DNA of 64,000 bases, from NCBI GenBank assembly GCA_002778195.1, contig PCDI01000003.1, forward strand, positions 3,059,913 to 3,123,912. The letters run 5' to 3'. Made by a program: the position numbers and the translations under genes. Positions 39,364 through 51,331 of the stretch are shown here, piece after piece; positions within the stretch are counted from its first letter, which is position 1; each line of letters opens with the position of its first letter. This DNA comes from Raffaelea ambrosiae. Lineage: Eukaryota; Ascomycota; Sordariomycetes; Ophiostomatales; Ophiostomataceae. Below the pieces are notes generated by a model, which was not told the DNA's origin, did not search any database, and saw only the letters and a program-made list of their open reading frames with translations.

Positions 39364-41950
39364 ATGGAGCCATCTCTTGCACCGGGGAAGGCCAGACGGC
39401 GCCGAACCAGCAAAACGTGTACGCGTTGTCGAAGGAGGAAAATTCGGGTATGTCAGGTCTGGCTCGCAGTGACTGGTTGCTTAGTGTGCTTAGTTGCTGC
39501 GTCTGTTCTCTGACTTGACATTAGTGTGATTTCCAATACCCAACATGCGGCGCGTGTGCTGCTGCCCGGGTAGCCTGTCTAGGATATGATGCGATCAACG
39601 GTATAGAGAGACCGCGGAACAGCGTCATCTCTCTTCTGGAGGAAGAGATTGCTCGCGTCGAACTCGACTTGGCCAACGGGCAGGCTGAGCGACGTCGGCG
39701 AGAAGAACAACAGCAACAGGCCTCACCAGAGCACGAGGCGGCATCACAGACCCAGGCGAGTGAGAGTCTCGCGGTGAAGAGACTCACCACTCGTTTGGCG
39801 GTGGCCGCTGCAACCGGCACGGCGGACGATCTCGTCGACCAGGGTGAGTCACTGCTCCCACTGGCATCGAGCTTCTTCCTGTCTGGATCACCCGTGCCGC
39901 CTCTATCCGGCCTGAGAGATGTTTCCAGCGGGCCCCAGTATGGTCTCTCTGCACCGTCTGGCAATCCCACGCAGGCAGTGCCCGTCTCTTCAACGCCTCG
40001 ACACGTGGCCGTCATCATGCTCAAGCACTACTGCAGCATCTACCGCCCGCAATATCCAGCCGTGGAGGAATCCGATCTGCTAGCCGCGTTTGATCGTGTG
40101 TACGACCATGATAGCCCGACAGATTTTGACATTTTCTGCGTGCACATCACCCTGGCCATAAGTGTACGCGGCTCCCCAGCCTCAGAGCAATATCTGTGTG
40201 TCTTCATTGTAGATGGTAGCTGACAATATGAAGACCACGACGCTGATGTACCGCGACGAAGGACGTGCTGCCACAGCGACGTCGGGCTTTTGGGCGACAG
40301 CCTTGGCACATCTGCATCATCTGGACCGCGGCCACGACGGACCAGTCAATGGATGGGAGGCTTGGGAGCGCTTGCAGGCGCTGCAGCTGTTGACCCACTA
40401 CGGCTATCTGAATCCCAAGGATGTCGACTGCGTGCGCAGTGCCGCCGCGGCCATGCGCTTGGCTCTGCAGTTGGGTCTGCACCAGGAGATCCCACCGACC
40501 GAGCAATCGGAGCAGAGCATGAGTGCGAGCGTGGCCAACCGGCGGCGAGTGCTGTTTTGGCATACGTTTTCGATTGACGTGTACGGCATCCCCCCCTACA
40601 GCAGTCCCCCTGCTAGAAATTGCTTCTGAGCTGACTCAATGCTTCAGGGCCTCGTGCCATACCACAATCAAGCCGTGCACATTGGTCTTGGCCTCCATCA
40701 CAACCAAAGTAAGATGCGATCAGAGGGGAAACCAATGTGCTGTAGTGTTCCTTGACGTGGCTGACTTGTTCCACCAGAAACCCAGCCTCGACTCCACGGC
40801 GACGCCCACTTCCCACATGTGGGCCTTGCGCGAGATCGAAGCCGAAGTCACCCGCTACCTCTACTATCCATACCTGGGAACTCCCGGCACAGAACGTGGG
40901 GAGAATGGCGGCGATGGCACGGACGACGATGCCGACGTCGACAAGTGGTGCGCCGGAATCCGAAGCCGCCTCGACGCCTGGCACTATGCTACGCGGCAGA
41001 GTGTCACCCTCAGCGAGAAGGTCGAGTTTTACGAGCTGCACTACCACATGCAGCGCCTTCGCCTCTACCGGCCATCGCCGCGCTGTCCGCGGCCGTCGCC
41101 CACAGGATGTCAGGAAGCCCTGACGGCGAGTGTCTCCGTCCTCCGGGAGCTGGATGTCATTGCGCGACTGGGCAAGTTGTTCTACATCTGGCACGCGGCG
41201 CACTGCCTTGTGGAGGCGTCGGCGTGTCTTCTGGCCTTGGTGCTGGTAGGGACAGCCTCTCGTTCCCCACAGCCCGGAGATGCCGCGGACGAACCGCAGT
41301 CAACTTTCGGCATCCGCGAGGAAGACGCGCCGGTATTGCAGCGGCACCTGCGGCTGTTTCCCGGCATCCTCTGGAAGATGTCGCGGCGGTGGCCCGCCGT
41401 AGTGCACCATGCATCCGCACTGGAGACCCTTGCTGTAGCGGTATCAGATCGACTGGAAAAGTGGCAGACGGGGCATGTTGGGGGGGACACGGCTGCGGAA
41501 AGGGTTGAACTGTCCAAGCTGAAGACGACCATTGTAGGCCTGTCACGTTTCTCGCCGTTTCCGACGGGACTGGAAGAAGAGGAAGCGCACGGTGCGTGTA
41601 GAGGAGGAGGGACAATGGCAGACCCGGGCGAGAACTCTAGCCAGGCTCAAACGTCAGACGCCAGGATTTGGGACATGCCCACCAACGAAACGGAAGCGGC
41701 AACTGTCGTCGCTGAAAACGACGGGCCCAGCGGTCCCAACGATCCGGGTGCCTTCTGGACGGCTCCTCCTCCATTACAAGAAGGCATGGCCTGGGTTGCG
41801 GGCAACACGACGGCGGCATTGGCCAATGTAGATACCGCGCTGCCAGACGACTGGGACTTTGCCGGGATGGGATTCGAGGAGATCTTTGCCGCTCTGATCC
41901 AGCAGCAGGATATCGGCGAGCAGGGGATTTTGCCGCTGGGGGAGGTGTAG
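39364..41950 (+). CDS. Zn2Cys6 transcription factor with fungal_trans region (5 exons)
   Basis: Proposed exons: 39364-39447, 39525-40163, 40213-40580, 40648-40708 and 40778-41950, giving 774 residues. Exon 1 joins exon 2 to form a zinc cluster, CTRCRRRKIR then CDFQYPTCGACAAARVAC. The middle shows the fungal-specific regulatory domain (VHITLAIS, GWEAWERLQALQLLTHYG, AMRLALQLGLH, RRRVLFWHTFSID), then a long helical C-terminus rich in acidic residues. Exons 1-3 and the last junction are firm. The 40581-40647 intron is less sure: it rests on a GTACGG donor and a CTGAC/TTCAG 3' end, and a seven-C run lies inside it, so a one-base sequence error in that run is an alternative. It may regulate the adjacent membrane protein or the amide-enzyme block. 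Confidence 0.78.
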
Positions 41951-42721
41951 TCCGTGCCGAGAATTGTGTTCGTACAGTCGAATGTTTGACTCGACAGTCG
42001 AGATAGGAGGGGCTGGTGTAGTTCAAACTATCATATTGCCGGCAAGTCGGCGACTGGGTTGCCTCGTTGCCTGACGAGAAGACCACCACACAGCTGCGAA
42101 TCCTAGACCCCAAACGAATAGCCGATTTCATTCAACCGATATCTACATGCATGTTGGTTGCATTCTGCTGCTGACCCCCCTCTCCTCTGATCAAAGTACC
42201 GTGGGAAGAGGAATTGGCTGGTGTGTGATAAGTGATCGCTGAGGAGCAGACGAGTGTCAAAGACCCCACGGGTTTTAGCTAGCGGGAAAGGAACATATCT
42301 CGAGACGCTGCCCGCTTTTGATATCAACGCTATCATCTTATCAAACACGTCCTATGGCGGACGCCACACCAGCAAAGCAAGCGAGTGTGTCCGGATTGGG
42401 CAATGCAGGTGGAGAAGGGCAGGATCTAGAGAGACACGAGGCGTGTGGGTGATACGAGTGACAAGAGACGAGGGCGGCGGCAAGATATCAGATTCGGTTT
42501 CTTGGGATGAGAAGACGAGACAGAGAGAGTCGACAGACGAGTAGAAAAGACTGTTGACTCGTCCTCCAGGTGAACCACGGCGCTGATTGATCCCGGTTCT
42601 CGTGTTTTGTCTTATTCTCTTTGCCCATGTCTCTTTGTTGACTTGCAACTTCTGACACAGCTCAGCCTCGGGGTCCATTCAATCTGTCTGATACCAAAAC
42701 CCCTACCGACCACCGACCATC
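41951..42721. other. Intergenic region
   Basis: This is the 3' end of the regulator gene followed by the promoter and leader of the UNC93-like gene. There is no further gene. Confidence 0.4.
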
Positions 42722-44335
42722 ATGGCCTTTATACCTCCTTTGCGTCTCCGCTCGCCCTTTTGGCAGAACGTCATCATGGGCGTCATTATCGGTCTCACGG
42801 CCGGCATGTACCAGTCCCTGAACGCGCTGGGGGCAGGCGGTCTGCGTGCAAACTCTGCCCACACGGTCCAGGTTGTCAACGCCACTCTCTGTGCGACCTG
42901 GTTTGTGGCTTCCATGTTCAGCGGCACCGTGCTCAACTGGATGGGGCCGGCATTCACGGCCTTTTTCGGCGTGGTGGGATATGCGGCGTATGTGGCCGGT
43001 CTGTGGTATTTTGACAAGACAGGACACGAGTGGTTTCCCATTCTGGGTGGCGTCTTGATCGGGGTGAGTCTGTTTGGGAAAGAATTGCATGGCATACTTG
43101 TCTTCCTAGGACCTCTAATAACCCGTCCGTCTTTCCTAGCTCTCCGCCGGCCTCATCTTTGTCGTCATGGGCTCCATTGCCATGTCCTACTCGGAGGAAG
43201 AAGAACGCGGGGCCTACATCACCATGTCGCAGAACCTCCAGGCCCTCGGTGCCGCCGTCGCCGGCCTCATCGATCTGCTCATCAACCGCAACCACGCCTC
43301 GGCCGAGGGTGTGCCCATGGCCGTCTACATTGTGGTCTTGTGTCTGATGGGCTGCGCCTGTCTGCTGGCGCTCCTCCTGCGCCCGGCCACCGAGATCGTC
43401 CGCGAAGACGGCACGCACATTGCCCACGTCCCGCAGCACACCTTCCGCCAGGAGCTGCAGGCCAGCTACGACGCCATCCGCGAGAACAAGCTGCTGTGGC
43501 TCATGATCCCGGCCTTCTTGCCGTCCGAGTGCATTTTGGTGTATGCCGGCTCCACCAACGCCTTCCGCAACAACCTGCGCACGCGCTCCCTGCTGTCATT
43601 CACGGCCGTCATCCTGCAGATGCCCGCCGCCTACGGACTGCGGCTGCTGCTGGACCACGCGGCCTGGCGCCGCCGGACGCGCTCTCTGTTGGGCGTGGTC
43701 CTCGTTGGGGTGCCGCTGATGGCGGCGTGGGTCTGGCAGATGGTGCAGGTGCGCAAGTATGACCGGCACAATACAGGGACGGTCCAGCTGGTCGACTGGG
43801 CCGATGCCGGGTTCGTGTCCGACTTTTTCTTGTTCACATTAACGTGGGTGTCGAGCAGTCTGTTCCAGTATGTCATTCTGTACTTTTTGAGCTGCATGAC
43901 CAACTCACCGCGCAAGTCGGCCAACTACGCTGTAAGTGCTCCTGTCTACATTTACTGTCATTCTTTGTTTTTCTTTTCTTTTTTTTTTCTTTTTCTTTTC
44001 TGACTATCATACAGGGAATATATCGTGGCTTTCTCGCTGCTGGTGAGGCCGTGGGCTTTGGTGTCGACTCCGCCAAGACGCCCTACCTTACAGAGTCTGG
44101 CATTCTCCTGGCTTTTTACACGGCCGGCGTCTTTATTTTTCTTTACATTGGTCTGGTTCACATTACAGAAACCGAGTACTTTGCCGGCGAGGTCGATGTC
44201 GTCGTTCCAGAGCACGTTCTGGCAGAGCACCACGTCGTGGAGGGTCACACGGCAGAGGATGTGGGGAGCCATGACGGCAGCACAGGACATGATGAAAAGG
44301 ATATGAAGACTGAGACTGATATCAGAGTTGTGTGA
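42722..44335 (+). CDS. UNC93-like / DUF895 multi-pass membrane protein (3 exons)
   Basis: Exons are 42722-43063, 43140-43931 and 44015-44335, giving 484 residues; all junctions are phase 0. About 10-12 hydrophobic segments are spread over the chain, starting with VIMGVIIGLTAGMYQSLNALG. This is the layout of the fungal UNC93-like branch of the major facilitator superfamily. Supporting motifs are the MYQSLNALGAGG loop, SEEEERGAYITMSQN after the fifth segment region and IYRGFLAAGEAVGFGVDS near the end. The C-terminal ~50 residues are acidic and His-rich and likely cytosolic. Substrate unknown; ion or small-molecule transport, or a trafficking role as in animal UNC93, is possible. It closes the amide-enzyme block on the right. 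Confidence 0.85.
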
Positions 44336-45788
44336 TTTCTATGTAAGGTTGTTTCACGTTTAGCTCAAGGTCGTTTCTGTGGTCTTTGAGTAGATGTTGT
44401 TGAGACTCTTTTCCTCTTCTCTGTAATTCATTAAGGTTTCACGTGTGCTTTGTGTGCAGCTACGAAAGCCCAATCGATGTATTCTTCTCTTCTTTTTTCT
44501 TTCATTCTTTTGGGCTCGTTGATTCGTTCGTCTGTCTCTTCTCCTGTCGGGTGGCCTTTGCTTACACGACACATCCAAAGACTCGACCGAAGTGCATCAC
44601 AAGTCGTTTACCGACTACATTCGTGCGGTTTGGCGGAAGCGGAGTGCAGTGTGTATCCGGTTCTACTGGAAACCCACGGATGTCTAACTACAGGAAATAT
44701 CGATGCGTAGTCAGCAGCCCGACTGCTGGTTTCGTAACAATTGCCCCTACAGTTTTGAACCCCCCGAATAGTACCACTAACAGGTTTGTTTTCAGCTACG
44801 GCTAACCCGCCCCCTTGCTGAAACGAGTGGTATGAAAAAAACCTAAGCATAACGAGAACGATAAAAGGGACAAGGGATTAAAAAAATATTGTTAAGACGA
44901 ATAAGAAAAATAAGTAGAGATGAACAGGGTCGGCAAGAAATATCAGATGCCCTCCATATCGAAACCCAGTACACCATCTTTTTGTCCTGAAATCGGCGAA
45001 ACTGTTCTACACTTCAAACAGCATCCCGGTGCGCGCGTGTCACTCCCCAGCTGGCCGCGCCCAAAAACCAAAGGCCTTTCTTGCTGAAGCCATGAGGATT
45101 CACAAAGTCGAGCCAAGGAATATCACGCGCCTGCCCGCTGGTTCAAGGCTGCACAGCCAAGAACACGGGATTCAGGTGGCAAGGGTGTCGACTTGCGGTA
45201 AACATGGCAGGAGCGGCAGGCAAACCTGTATCAACAAGCCAGCCAGCGAAACTGGAACGCCGTGGTCCTGGATGGTCCGGGATGGATGCGTGCTGGCCAG
45301 GTTTTTAAGCTTGGCGGGCCCATGTATGGTTTTGGCAGAATGCAGCTGGGACCACAGCTTCTTCCTTCTTTAACACCTACATGGACACTAGATGGTGTGC
45401 GGGGGTTTATTTGGAAATCAAAGGCCATTCTTCTTTCCAAAGCCAGACTCCCCCAGTGCATCCATATATACGATGCACGTCCAATGTAGCTGACATTGGC
45501 GGCCCTGAAGTCTGACTTCGATGTCGACGTCTGTTCTGCCCCAAGCCGGCAAGACAACCGATGTCTCTCCTTCGGTCGGCGTGTAGTCTTGATAACCAAC
45601 TCGAGGAACCTGTGGAATCACGAATGCACCGCGGTATAGCCGACACTTGAAACGCGCCAAACGCTCAGAGAAAGACGGACACATTTGCTGAAGCCAGCGG
45701 CCATTCATGCAGGCAGCCACTGCCCGCATTTGTACCAAGAACGTTCATCCATTTGTGTGTACGTATGCCCAGCAGCCCACGCGCGGTC
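44336..45788. other. Intergenic region, no gene recognised
   Basis: 1.45 kb between the UNC93-like stop and the end of the next regulator gene. Several open frames exist, but none has a recognisable motif or good start. A T-rich segment lies at about 44470-44520. Confidence 0.4.
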
Positions 45789-47635
45789 CTACGCACCCTG
45801 CCCGTTTTCGATAGACGCCGAATGGCTCAGCTCGGACAACAACGCATCCAGCCGCAGGAGACTCAGGTTCATCAGGCCCTTGCGTCCGCCCGCACCACGG
45901 GACGATATCTTCATCGTCCACCGCCACCGGGTCAGGTAGTCCAGGAGCGTCTTGTAGTCCTCGTGCAGGCCCAGGAACGAGTTCGTGCTGAACCTGGGGT
46001 AGGCCGGCCGGGCTGCCTTGTCGCCGAACTCGTGCGGCGGCGCGTGGGCAAACGGCGACGCCGCCGGCGTGGGCGACTGCAGGGTGGCCGCGGCCATCTG
46101 GACCTGCAGGGGCGAGATGGGCGGCCGCAGGATGAAGACGAGGTTGAGCATCACGCCGGCCACAATGGCAAAGTTGGTCCGGGACCCTGCGCTTGTTAGT
46201 GCCGCCCCGCAACGCCACGAATCCGGGACACGGATGGGACAAGGCCAACCACTCACAGCTGTGCCAAAAGGCATCCCATTCGGCGCCGGCCAGGTTCTCC
46301 GCAAACTGGACGGCCTCGTTGATCACAGACAGCGTCCCCTTGATGACCGCCTTGACCGCCGTCGCCTGGTCGTCCGAGATGGCCCAGTCGCTGCGCAAGC
46401 CGCGGCGGCCCTCGTCGTCGTCGTCGTCGTCGTCACCGCCGCCGCCGCCCCGGTCCACGGCGCCGGTGGTGGGCGCGTGGGTCTGCGCGGACAGCGCCGC
46501 GGTGGCCAGGGCGCCCACGGGCCGCAGCAGGGCCCGGAACAGCGTCAGCTGCACGGTGAGGTAGGCCAGGTAGAAGGAGCCGTGGGCGTCCAGCTGGCAG
46601 AACGAGGCCGAGTTGTCAAAGGTGGTGCGCTTGGCGCCGCGGGCGCTGGCCGACTCCTGCGCGGGCAGGATGTGGCTCTTGATCTCGGCCGGCAGGGCGT
46701 CGTGCCAGCGCTTGAGCTGGGCGCGCAGCGGCTTGGCCGCCTCGATGCAGAGCTCCAGGTTCTGCGACGTCTGCGCGGCGGCCCGCACGGTGAAGAAGGC
46801 GGCCATGACCTCGGACAGGATGCCCGTCAGCGACACCAGGTGCGGGAAGTGGCTGGGCGGCAGGTCAAAGTACTCGAGCTGCTGCTGCAGCGCCGGCGGC
46901 ATCATGGCCGCCGTCTCCATGTCGGCGGCCTCGCGGAACGGCGCCACGTCAAAGTCGTCGTCCCGCAGCGTCGACGGCACCGACTCGCCCAGGCTCGTCC
47001 ACTTCTCCATCAGCCACGCCGCCCACCAGATCCGCCGCCGCAGCTGCCGCTCCCACGCCGGGATGCTCGTCCACTGCGACGGGTCGCGGTGCAGGCCCAG
47101 GCAGTGGCACAGCCGCACCACCGTGCTCGCAATGGCGACGCGGAAGGGCGTCGCCGGCACGTACTGGTTGGTCGCGTGCCGCTGCAGAATCAGCAGCAGC
47201 GTCTGGATCGTGCTCAGCTTGGGCGTGTGCAGCTCGTCCAGCAGCAGCGTGAACGCCAGCCGGAACAGGTCGTCCTCCGACGGGCACTGCGGCAGCCACA
47301 CCGACAGCACGTCGTCGTAGGTCGCAAACGGCAGCGACACCGCGCAGATCGCCGCCAGCAGAGCACCCGGCACCTGGTGCAGCTCCTCTGGGCTGTGGCA
47401 CAGCTGCCTCGAGGCGAGAATGGGGAAGCTCTGGTGCACGTAGTGCGTGTACAGGAGCATCAGCCGGTGGCCCAGCTGCGGGCTGATGGTTGCGCGCAGC
47501 TCCTGCTCCGCCCGCTCCATCTCCTCCCGCGGCAGTCGTGGCTGCGAGCGATTGGAAAAGGCATTGTCGATGATCGTGAACACGAGCGGCGGATACGTCG
47601 AAGAAGAGGTGGCCGCGGCCGGATCCGGCGGTGGC

Positions 47636-47668
<33 letters not shown>

Positions 47669-48525
47669 GACGTAAAAAACGGGTGCTGCGAGGCGCGCGA
47701 CGACATCCGACGGTACCGCAGGCCTCGATAGCGGACCGACGACTCGTCGTGCTCGTCGTAGTCGCGGTGGCTCAGGACATACAGGTCCAGGTCGCCCGTG
47801 AACCCGATGGCCCGGTAGGTCACATTCGGGATCGCATCCAGAGAGTGTTCGCTCAGCGTGGACGCGGACCCGGGCGAAGACACGACAGAGCCCTCGATGA
47901 ACGGGGCCCGCTGGAAGTACCGTCTGCCGGCCGTCTGGCTGTGCGAGGGGGGGGTCGGGGCTGCCGAGCTGCTGCTTTCGTCGTCAACATAGCCGGGGAC
48001 AGCCTGATTCTGGATGGCTGCATCCTGGGATGTCTGGAGAAGAGATGGATCCGTGCGGTGGTGGATATGGTGGTGGCCGTCGGCGGGGTCGGCTGGCTGG
48101 CGATGGACCACGGAACCGATAACAGCAGCAGAAGCAGCAGCAGACGCAGCAGCATCGGTCTCAATGCCCAGAGACAAGGGGGACAGAGGTGACGGGCCGA
48201 GTGCCGCTACTCCTCCTCCTGCATCAGCTAGCCAGGCAGATCCGGGGATGTCCTCCCCCGCATACCCAGTGCTGCTGATCCCAGCAGCGACAGAGATCTC
48301 CTGGCTCGCCTCGGCCGTCGGGTCAGTGGATGGACCCGGATGCGCTGGCCGCTTCCTTTTCGTGGGCGCCATCAAAAAGGTGCATGTTCGATCTCTCTCC
48401 TTGCATAATCGGCATGGGGGGCCATGCTTCATGTGGCAGGCCACCTTGCGGCTACGGCAGAGATCGCACGGCCGGGCCTTACGGGACTTGTACTGGCGGC
48501 CACCTGTTGACCCCGTCGACAGCAT
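45789..48525 (-). CDS. Zn2Cys6 transcription factor with polyglutamine tract (2 exons)
   Basis: Exon 1 is 48525-46257 and exon 2 is 46186-45789, with a 70-bp phase-1 intron, giving 888 residues. The junction joins FWHS to W-SRTNFAIVAGVML. The zinc cluster near residues 20-50 reads PCDLCRSRKVAC...CRLCKERDRTC. It is followed by a basic KRKR segment. A run of ten Gln from ten CAG codons precedes a proline run. The fungal_trans domain includes LYTHYVHQSFPIL, RVAIASTVVRLCHCLGLHRDPS, WERQLRRRIWWAAWLMEKWTSL and ESVPSTLRDDDFDV, typical of XlnR-type/nutrient regulators. An acidic stretch of Asp residues (GGGDDDDDDDEGR) occurs late. It is probably a nuclear activator of metabolic genes; targets unknown. 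Confidence 0.87.
47638..47667. repeat. (CTG)10 / (CAG)10 microsatellite encoding polyGln
   Basis: Ten perfect trinucleotide repeats lie inside the regulator gene and encode ten Gln. Confidence 0.95.
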
Positions 48526-50527
48526 GGCGAAGTCGACCGAGTCCTAGTAGGATTGTCAAGTCACTCTGTTGATAGGATATAGGTATCGCTGAACACGTCC
48601 TGGGGGGGGAGGGATCCGGCAGTCTGTTTCCCTGTCCGTGTTCCAAAATCAATGGGGGAAAAGTCTGTGTCTGAGGGAAGGAAGACGACGGATGGGTCTT
48701 GGCCGAGATCAGCAGTTGTACAGGTGGAGTCTGACCGGAGACTGGCCGGAGACTAATAAGCGTGGCCAATTATCGTCGACGGCCAAGTAGCCCGACAAAG
48801 AAGAACAACCCGCCGTCGGCCAACTCTCCATAGCCGCATTGCCGTCGGCCAAGGCCAGCCATGCCATTGGTCGGTCATTTCTCGGTCCACGAACGATCTA
48901 CTGGGCGAGCATGACACTTAAGGAGGCTCAAGTGCTCGCAAGGGATTAAAACAAAAAAGCAGAAAAAAGAAGAAAAAGAGAAACAAAGAGCTTGCATTGC
49001 TATTGACTATGCCATGAAATGGTTCCTTCTTCCAACTAGAGACCCATGTCTAGCCCCATTTGCTTGGGCCCATTCGATAGATGCCCAGCTCGACGTGAGG
49101 GAGTCTGTGTTCTGGTAGAATATGGAAACAATGCCGCCTTGGTAGACTTTTCACCACCAACTAGTGCTAGGAAACTTGCATCGGGGTGGAGACGACGGCC
49201 TACAAAGGGCTAGCCACGTCTTGCGAGTCTCAGGCAAGAATGTCTACCAGAAGTTTCCGCAAACTTCTCAGCAAAAACCGGTAGAAAGACAACAAAACTG
49301 GAAACGGAGCAAGAATGACACGTTCTATCACCGTATCAAGCTCATTGTGGTCTGGTTGCGTCTCGTCACATTGCATGAGACAATGGCATTCTGGAGAAAA
49401 TGAAGAAAAAGGAAAAGGAAAAAAAGGGGGGCCGAAGAAAGATACAGCCAATGCTTTAGTTCATCCCCACCGAACACTGCCCATGGTGGTAACGAGATCA
49501 TCTCTGGCCACCCAACGAGTGCTCGGTCCACCTTATCCTCGAAACTGGAGAATTTTGAATTCGCAAGGACGATCTGCCCTTCCCGGCACCTATCTGTACG
49601 GCAGATGCAGCCGTCTCTCGACACCTGAACTTGGCAAAGTACGTCAGGGATGACGACGTCTCGGCCCGGGCCTTGTTGAGCATGGGTCCCACGTCCTGTG
49701 CTGTAGCCGGCTCTTGGGGCCTGCCAACGGCCCTTGCTGCCCTCCTGCCAGTGTATACCGGACGCTCCAAAACGGGTGGCCAGGTACGACACAGGGGCGA
49801 TGCTTTTTGACTTCGTCTTCGTCGTCGTCATCGTCTTCCTCGTCCCCGTTGCCTTTGTCTTCGTCGAGCGCGGCACGATGCCCCTCTCGGAAGAGATGGT
49901 TGGTAAGAGCATCCAGGATGCCGCTGTTCACGCTTTCTACACAGTATGCCATGGCCAAGGTCATGGGAAATGAAATCTCTCGGCGTGGGTTTCGGTTCAG
50001 TGATGTTCTTTCTCGGTTTAAATTTTGTCTTGCCAGTGGATTGACGGGACTATTGGCAAATAGTTGCCCCGCTGGCCCTCCGACTCTCACATCTTCTACT
50101 CCTTGTTACGCGATCTCCTATGAACCATCACATGACGACGCGCGCGGTTATCATCTTTGCATGCCAAAGCAGATGAGGCGTGTAAAACAAGCTAAATATA
50201 GCAACCGATCGACGACTGTAAAGCTTAATGTAAAAGGAATGTCATTCCAACTATTTCCACACGCGAATACTTGAAACGACGAGTCATAATCCTGTGTCGT
50301 GTTCAGAAACTCCTTTACCCCTCTTTTTCGTCTGCCGCGTTCCCCCGTCTTACCCTTCGTTTCTCTTTACTGTTTCTATCTCTCATACTGTTGTCCTCTC
50401 CTCGTACCTCATACCCGTTTCTTTTCTCTTTCATTTCTCGCTTCCTCGCTTCCTCGCTTTCTCGCCTCATCTCCTCCCGGCTCCTGTTCTATTCTTCCTT
50501 CGTTCTCCTCCCTTCCTTGCCGAAATC
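48526..50527. other. Two-kilobase divergent intergenic region
   Basis: It lies between the regulator start and the gene at 50528. A trinucleotide TCG/TCA-rich simple stretch occurs at about 49809-49848. The last 240 bases are extremely pyrimidine-rich. A long open frame on each strand (49328-49912 minus, 49714-50274 plus) reads as low-complexity or random, so I do not call genes. Confidence 0.4.
50290..50520 (+). promoter_or_regulatory. Pyrimidine-rich leader/promoter tract
   Basis: Over 200 bases of C/T-rich sequence, with CTTCCTCG-type short repeats at about 50437-50467, lie just before the ATG at 50528. CT-rich tracts near the transcript start are common in strongly expressed filamentous-fungal genes. 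Confidence 0.45.
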
Positions 50528-51331
50528 ATGGAGACACCCAACCCAGACACTCTGAACTACGAAGCCCCGTCCCTTCCACCCTACTCAGAAACGGTCGATA
50601 ACGATGAGGCTAACCCTGCAGTTGCCGACTCTGCCACTGCCACCTACCCCAATCCCACGACTATCACCAACTCTGATATCCTGCCCCCGTCTGCCCTCAT
50701 TCTCGTCCGCCAGTCTATCCATGCAGAGTCCGACCCCGACGTTCCGCTGTACCAAGTCAACCGCGGCCTGGCCTCGCTGGGCCCTGCCACGCGGGCCGTT
50801 GAGCTGGAGCGGCTAGAGTACCAACCGCCCCGCGCCAAACCTCGACCGCGTCACATCTACAACCTTGCCTCCGCGTCGTCATCGCTGATGCCTTTGTCAT
50901 CGAGCAAGCGGCCCGAGTATTACATCCAGGCCGTCTCCTCCCGCTGGGCGCCCGTCGGCCATCTCGGCCTCAAACAGTCTCGCTTTTCCGAGCACTGGAA
51001 GGCTCTGCCCTTGTGCATCCGGGGCTCCGCCGGGTCGCCGACCTTTGACCCCGACCGGCCGGCTGCCGTCTTCGAGGCCCGCTACAGAGACGGCGTCTGC
51101 AGGTGGACCGATGCCAGTGGCCAAGAAGTGGCCGTTCAATACGAGACCACCGGTGCCGGTGCGACCACGACACCCCGTCTGATCATCATGACCCCCCTGC
51201 GGCGCGACCTTCGAGACGCCCTGGTCGGACTCTGGTGCTGCTACGTCTGGGAACAGTCGGTCAATCGACATGTGCCCGTGCCCACGCCCAGGGGTAAGTC
51301 GCCGGTATTCCAGGGGCATATGTTTCGGTGA
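50528..51331 (+). CDS. Unrecognised fungal protein (267 residues)
   Basis: One exon from the ATG at 50528, after the pyrimidine-rich tract. The first ~110 residues are low-complexity (Pro, Thr, Asn; SLPPYSE near the front). The rest looks globular with several beta strands: YYIQAVSSRW, LPLCIRGSAG, AAVFEARYRDGVCRW, VAVQYETTGAG, PRLIIMTPLRRDLRDALVGLWCCYVWE. The pattern suggests a beta-rich scaffold, perhaps of the tubby/LURP kind, but I cannot name it. A GTAAGT near 51294 could start a further intron that would change the last dozen residues. It has no signal peptide. Confidence 0.65.
   Translation: METPNPDTLNYEAPSLPPYSETVDNDEANPAVADSATATYPNPTTITNSDILPPSALILVRQSIHAESDPDVPLYQVNRGLASLGPATRAVELERLEYQPPRAKPRPRHIYNLASASSSLMPLSSSKRPEYYIQAVSSRWAPVGHLGLKQSRFSEHWKALPLCIRGSAGSPTFDPDRPAAVFEARYRDGVCRWTDASGQEVAVQYETTGAGATTTPRLIIMTPLRRDLRDALVGLWCCYVWEQSVNRHVPVPTPRGKSPVFQGHMFR

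Noticed and set aside
45418..45738. 106-residue minus-strand ORF downstream of the regulator
   Set aside because: It lies in the likely 3' UTR region, has no motif and no supporting splice or promoter signal.
46018..47670. 550-residue plus-strand ORF opposite the polyGln regulator
   Set aside because: It is a shadow of the Zn2Cys6 gene; Arg/Gln/His-rich and without motif.
49328..50274. Two overlapping ORFs of ~190 residues on opposite strands
   Set aside because: Low complexity from a TCG/TCA simple repeat and no conserved-looking segment; neither has a good start.
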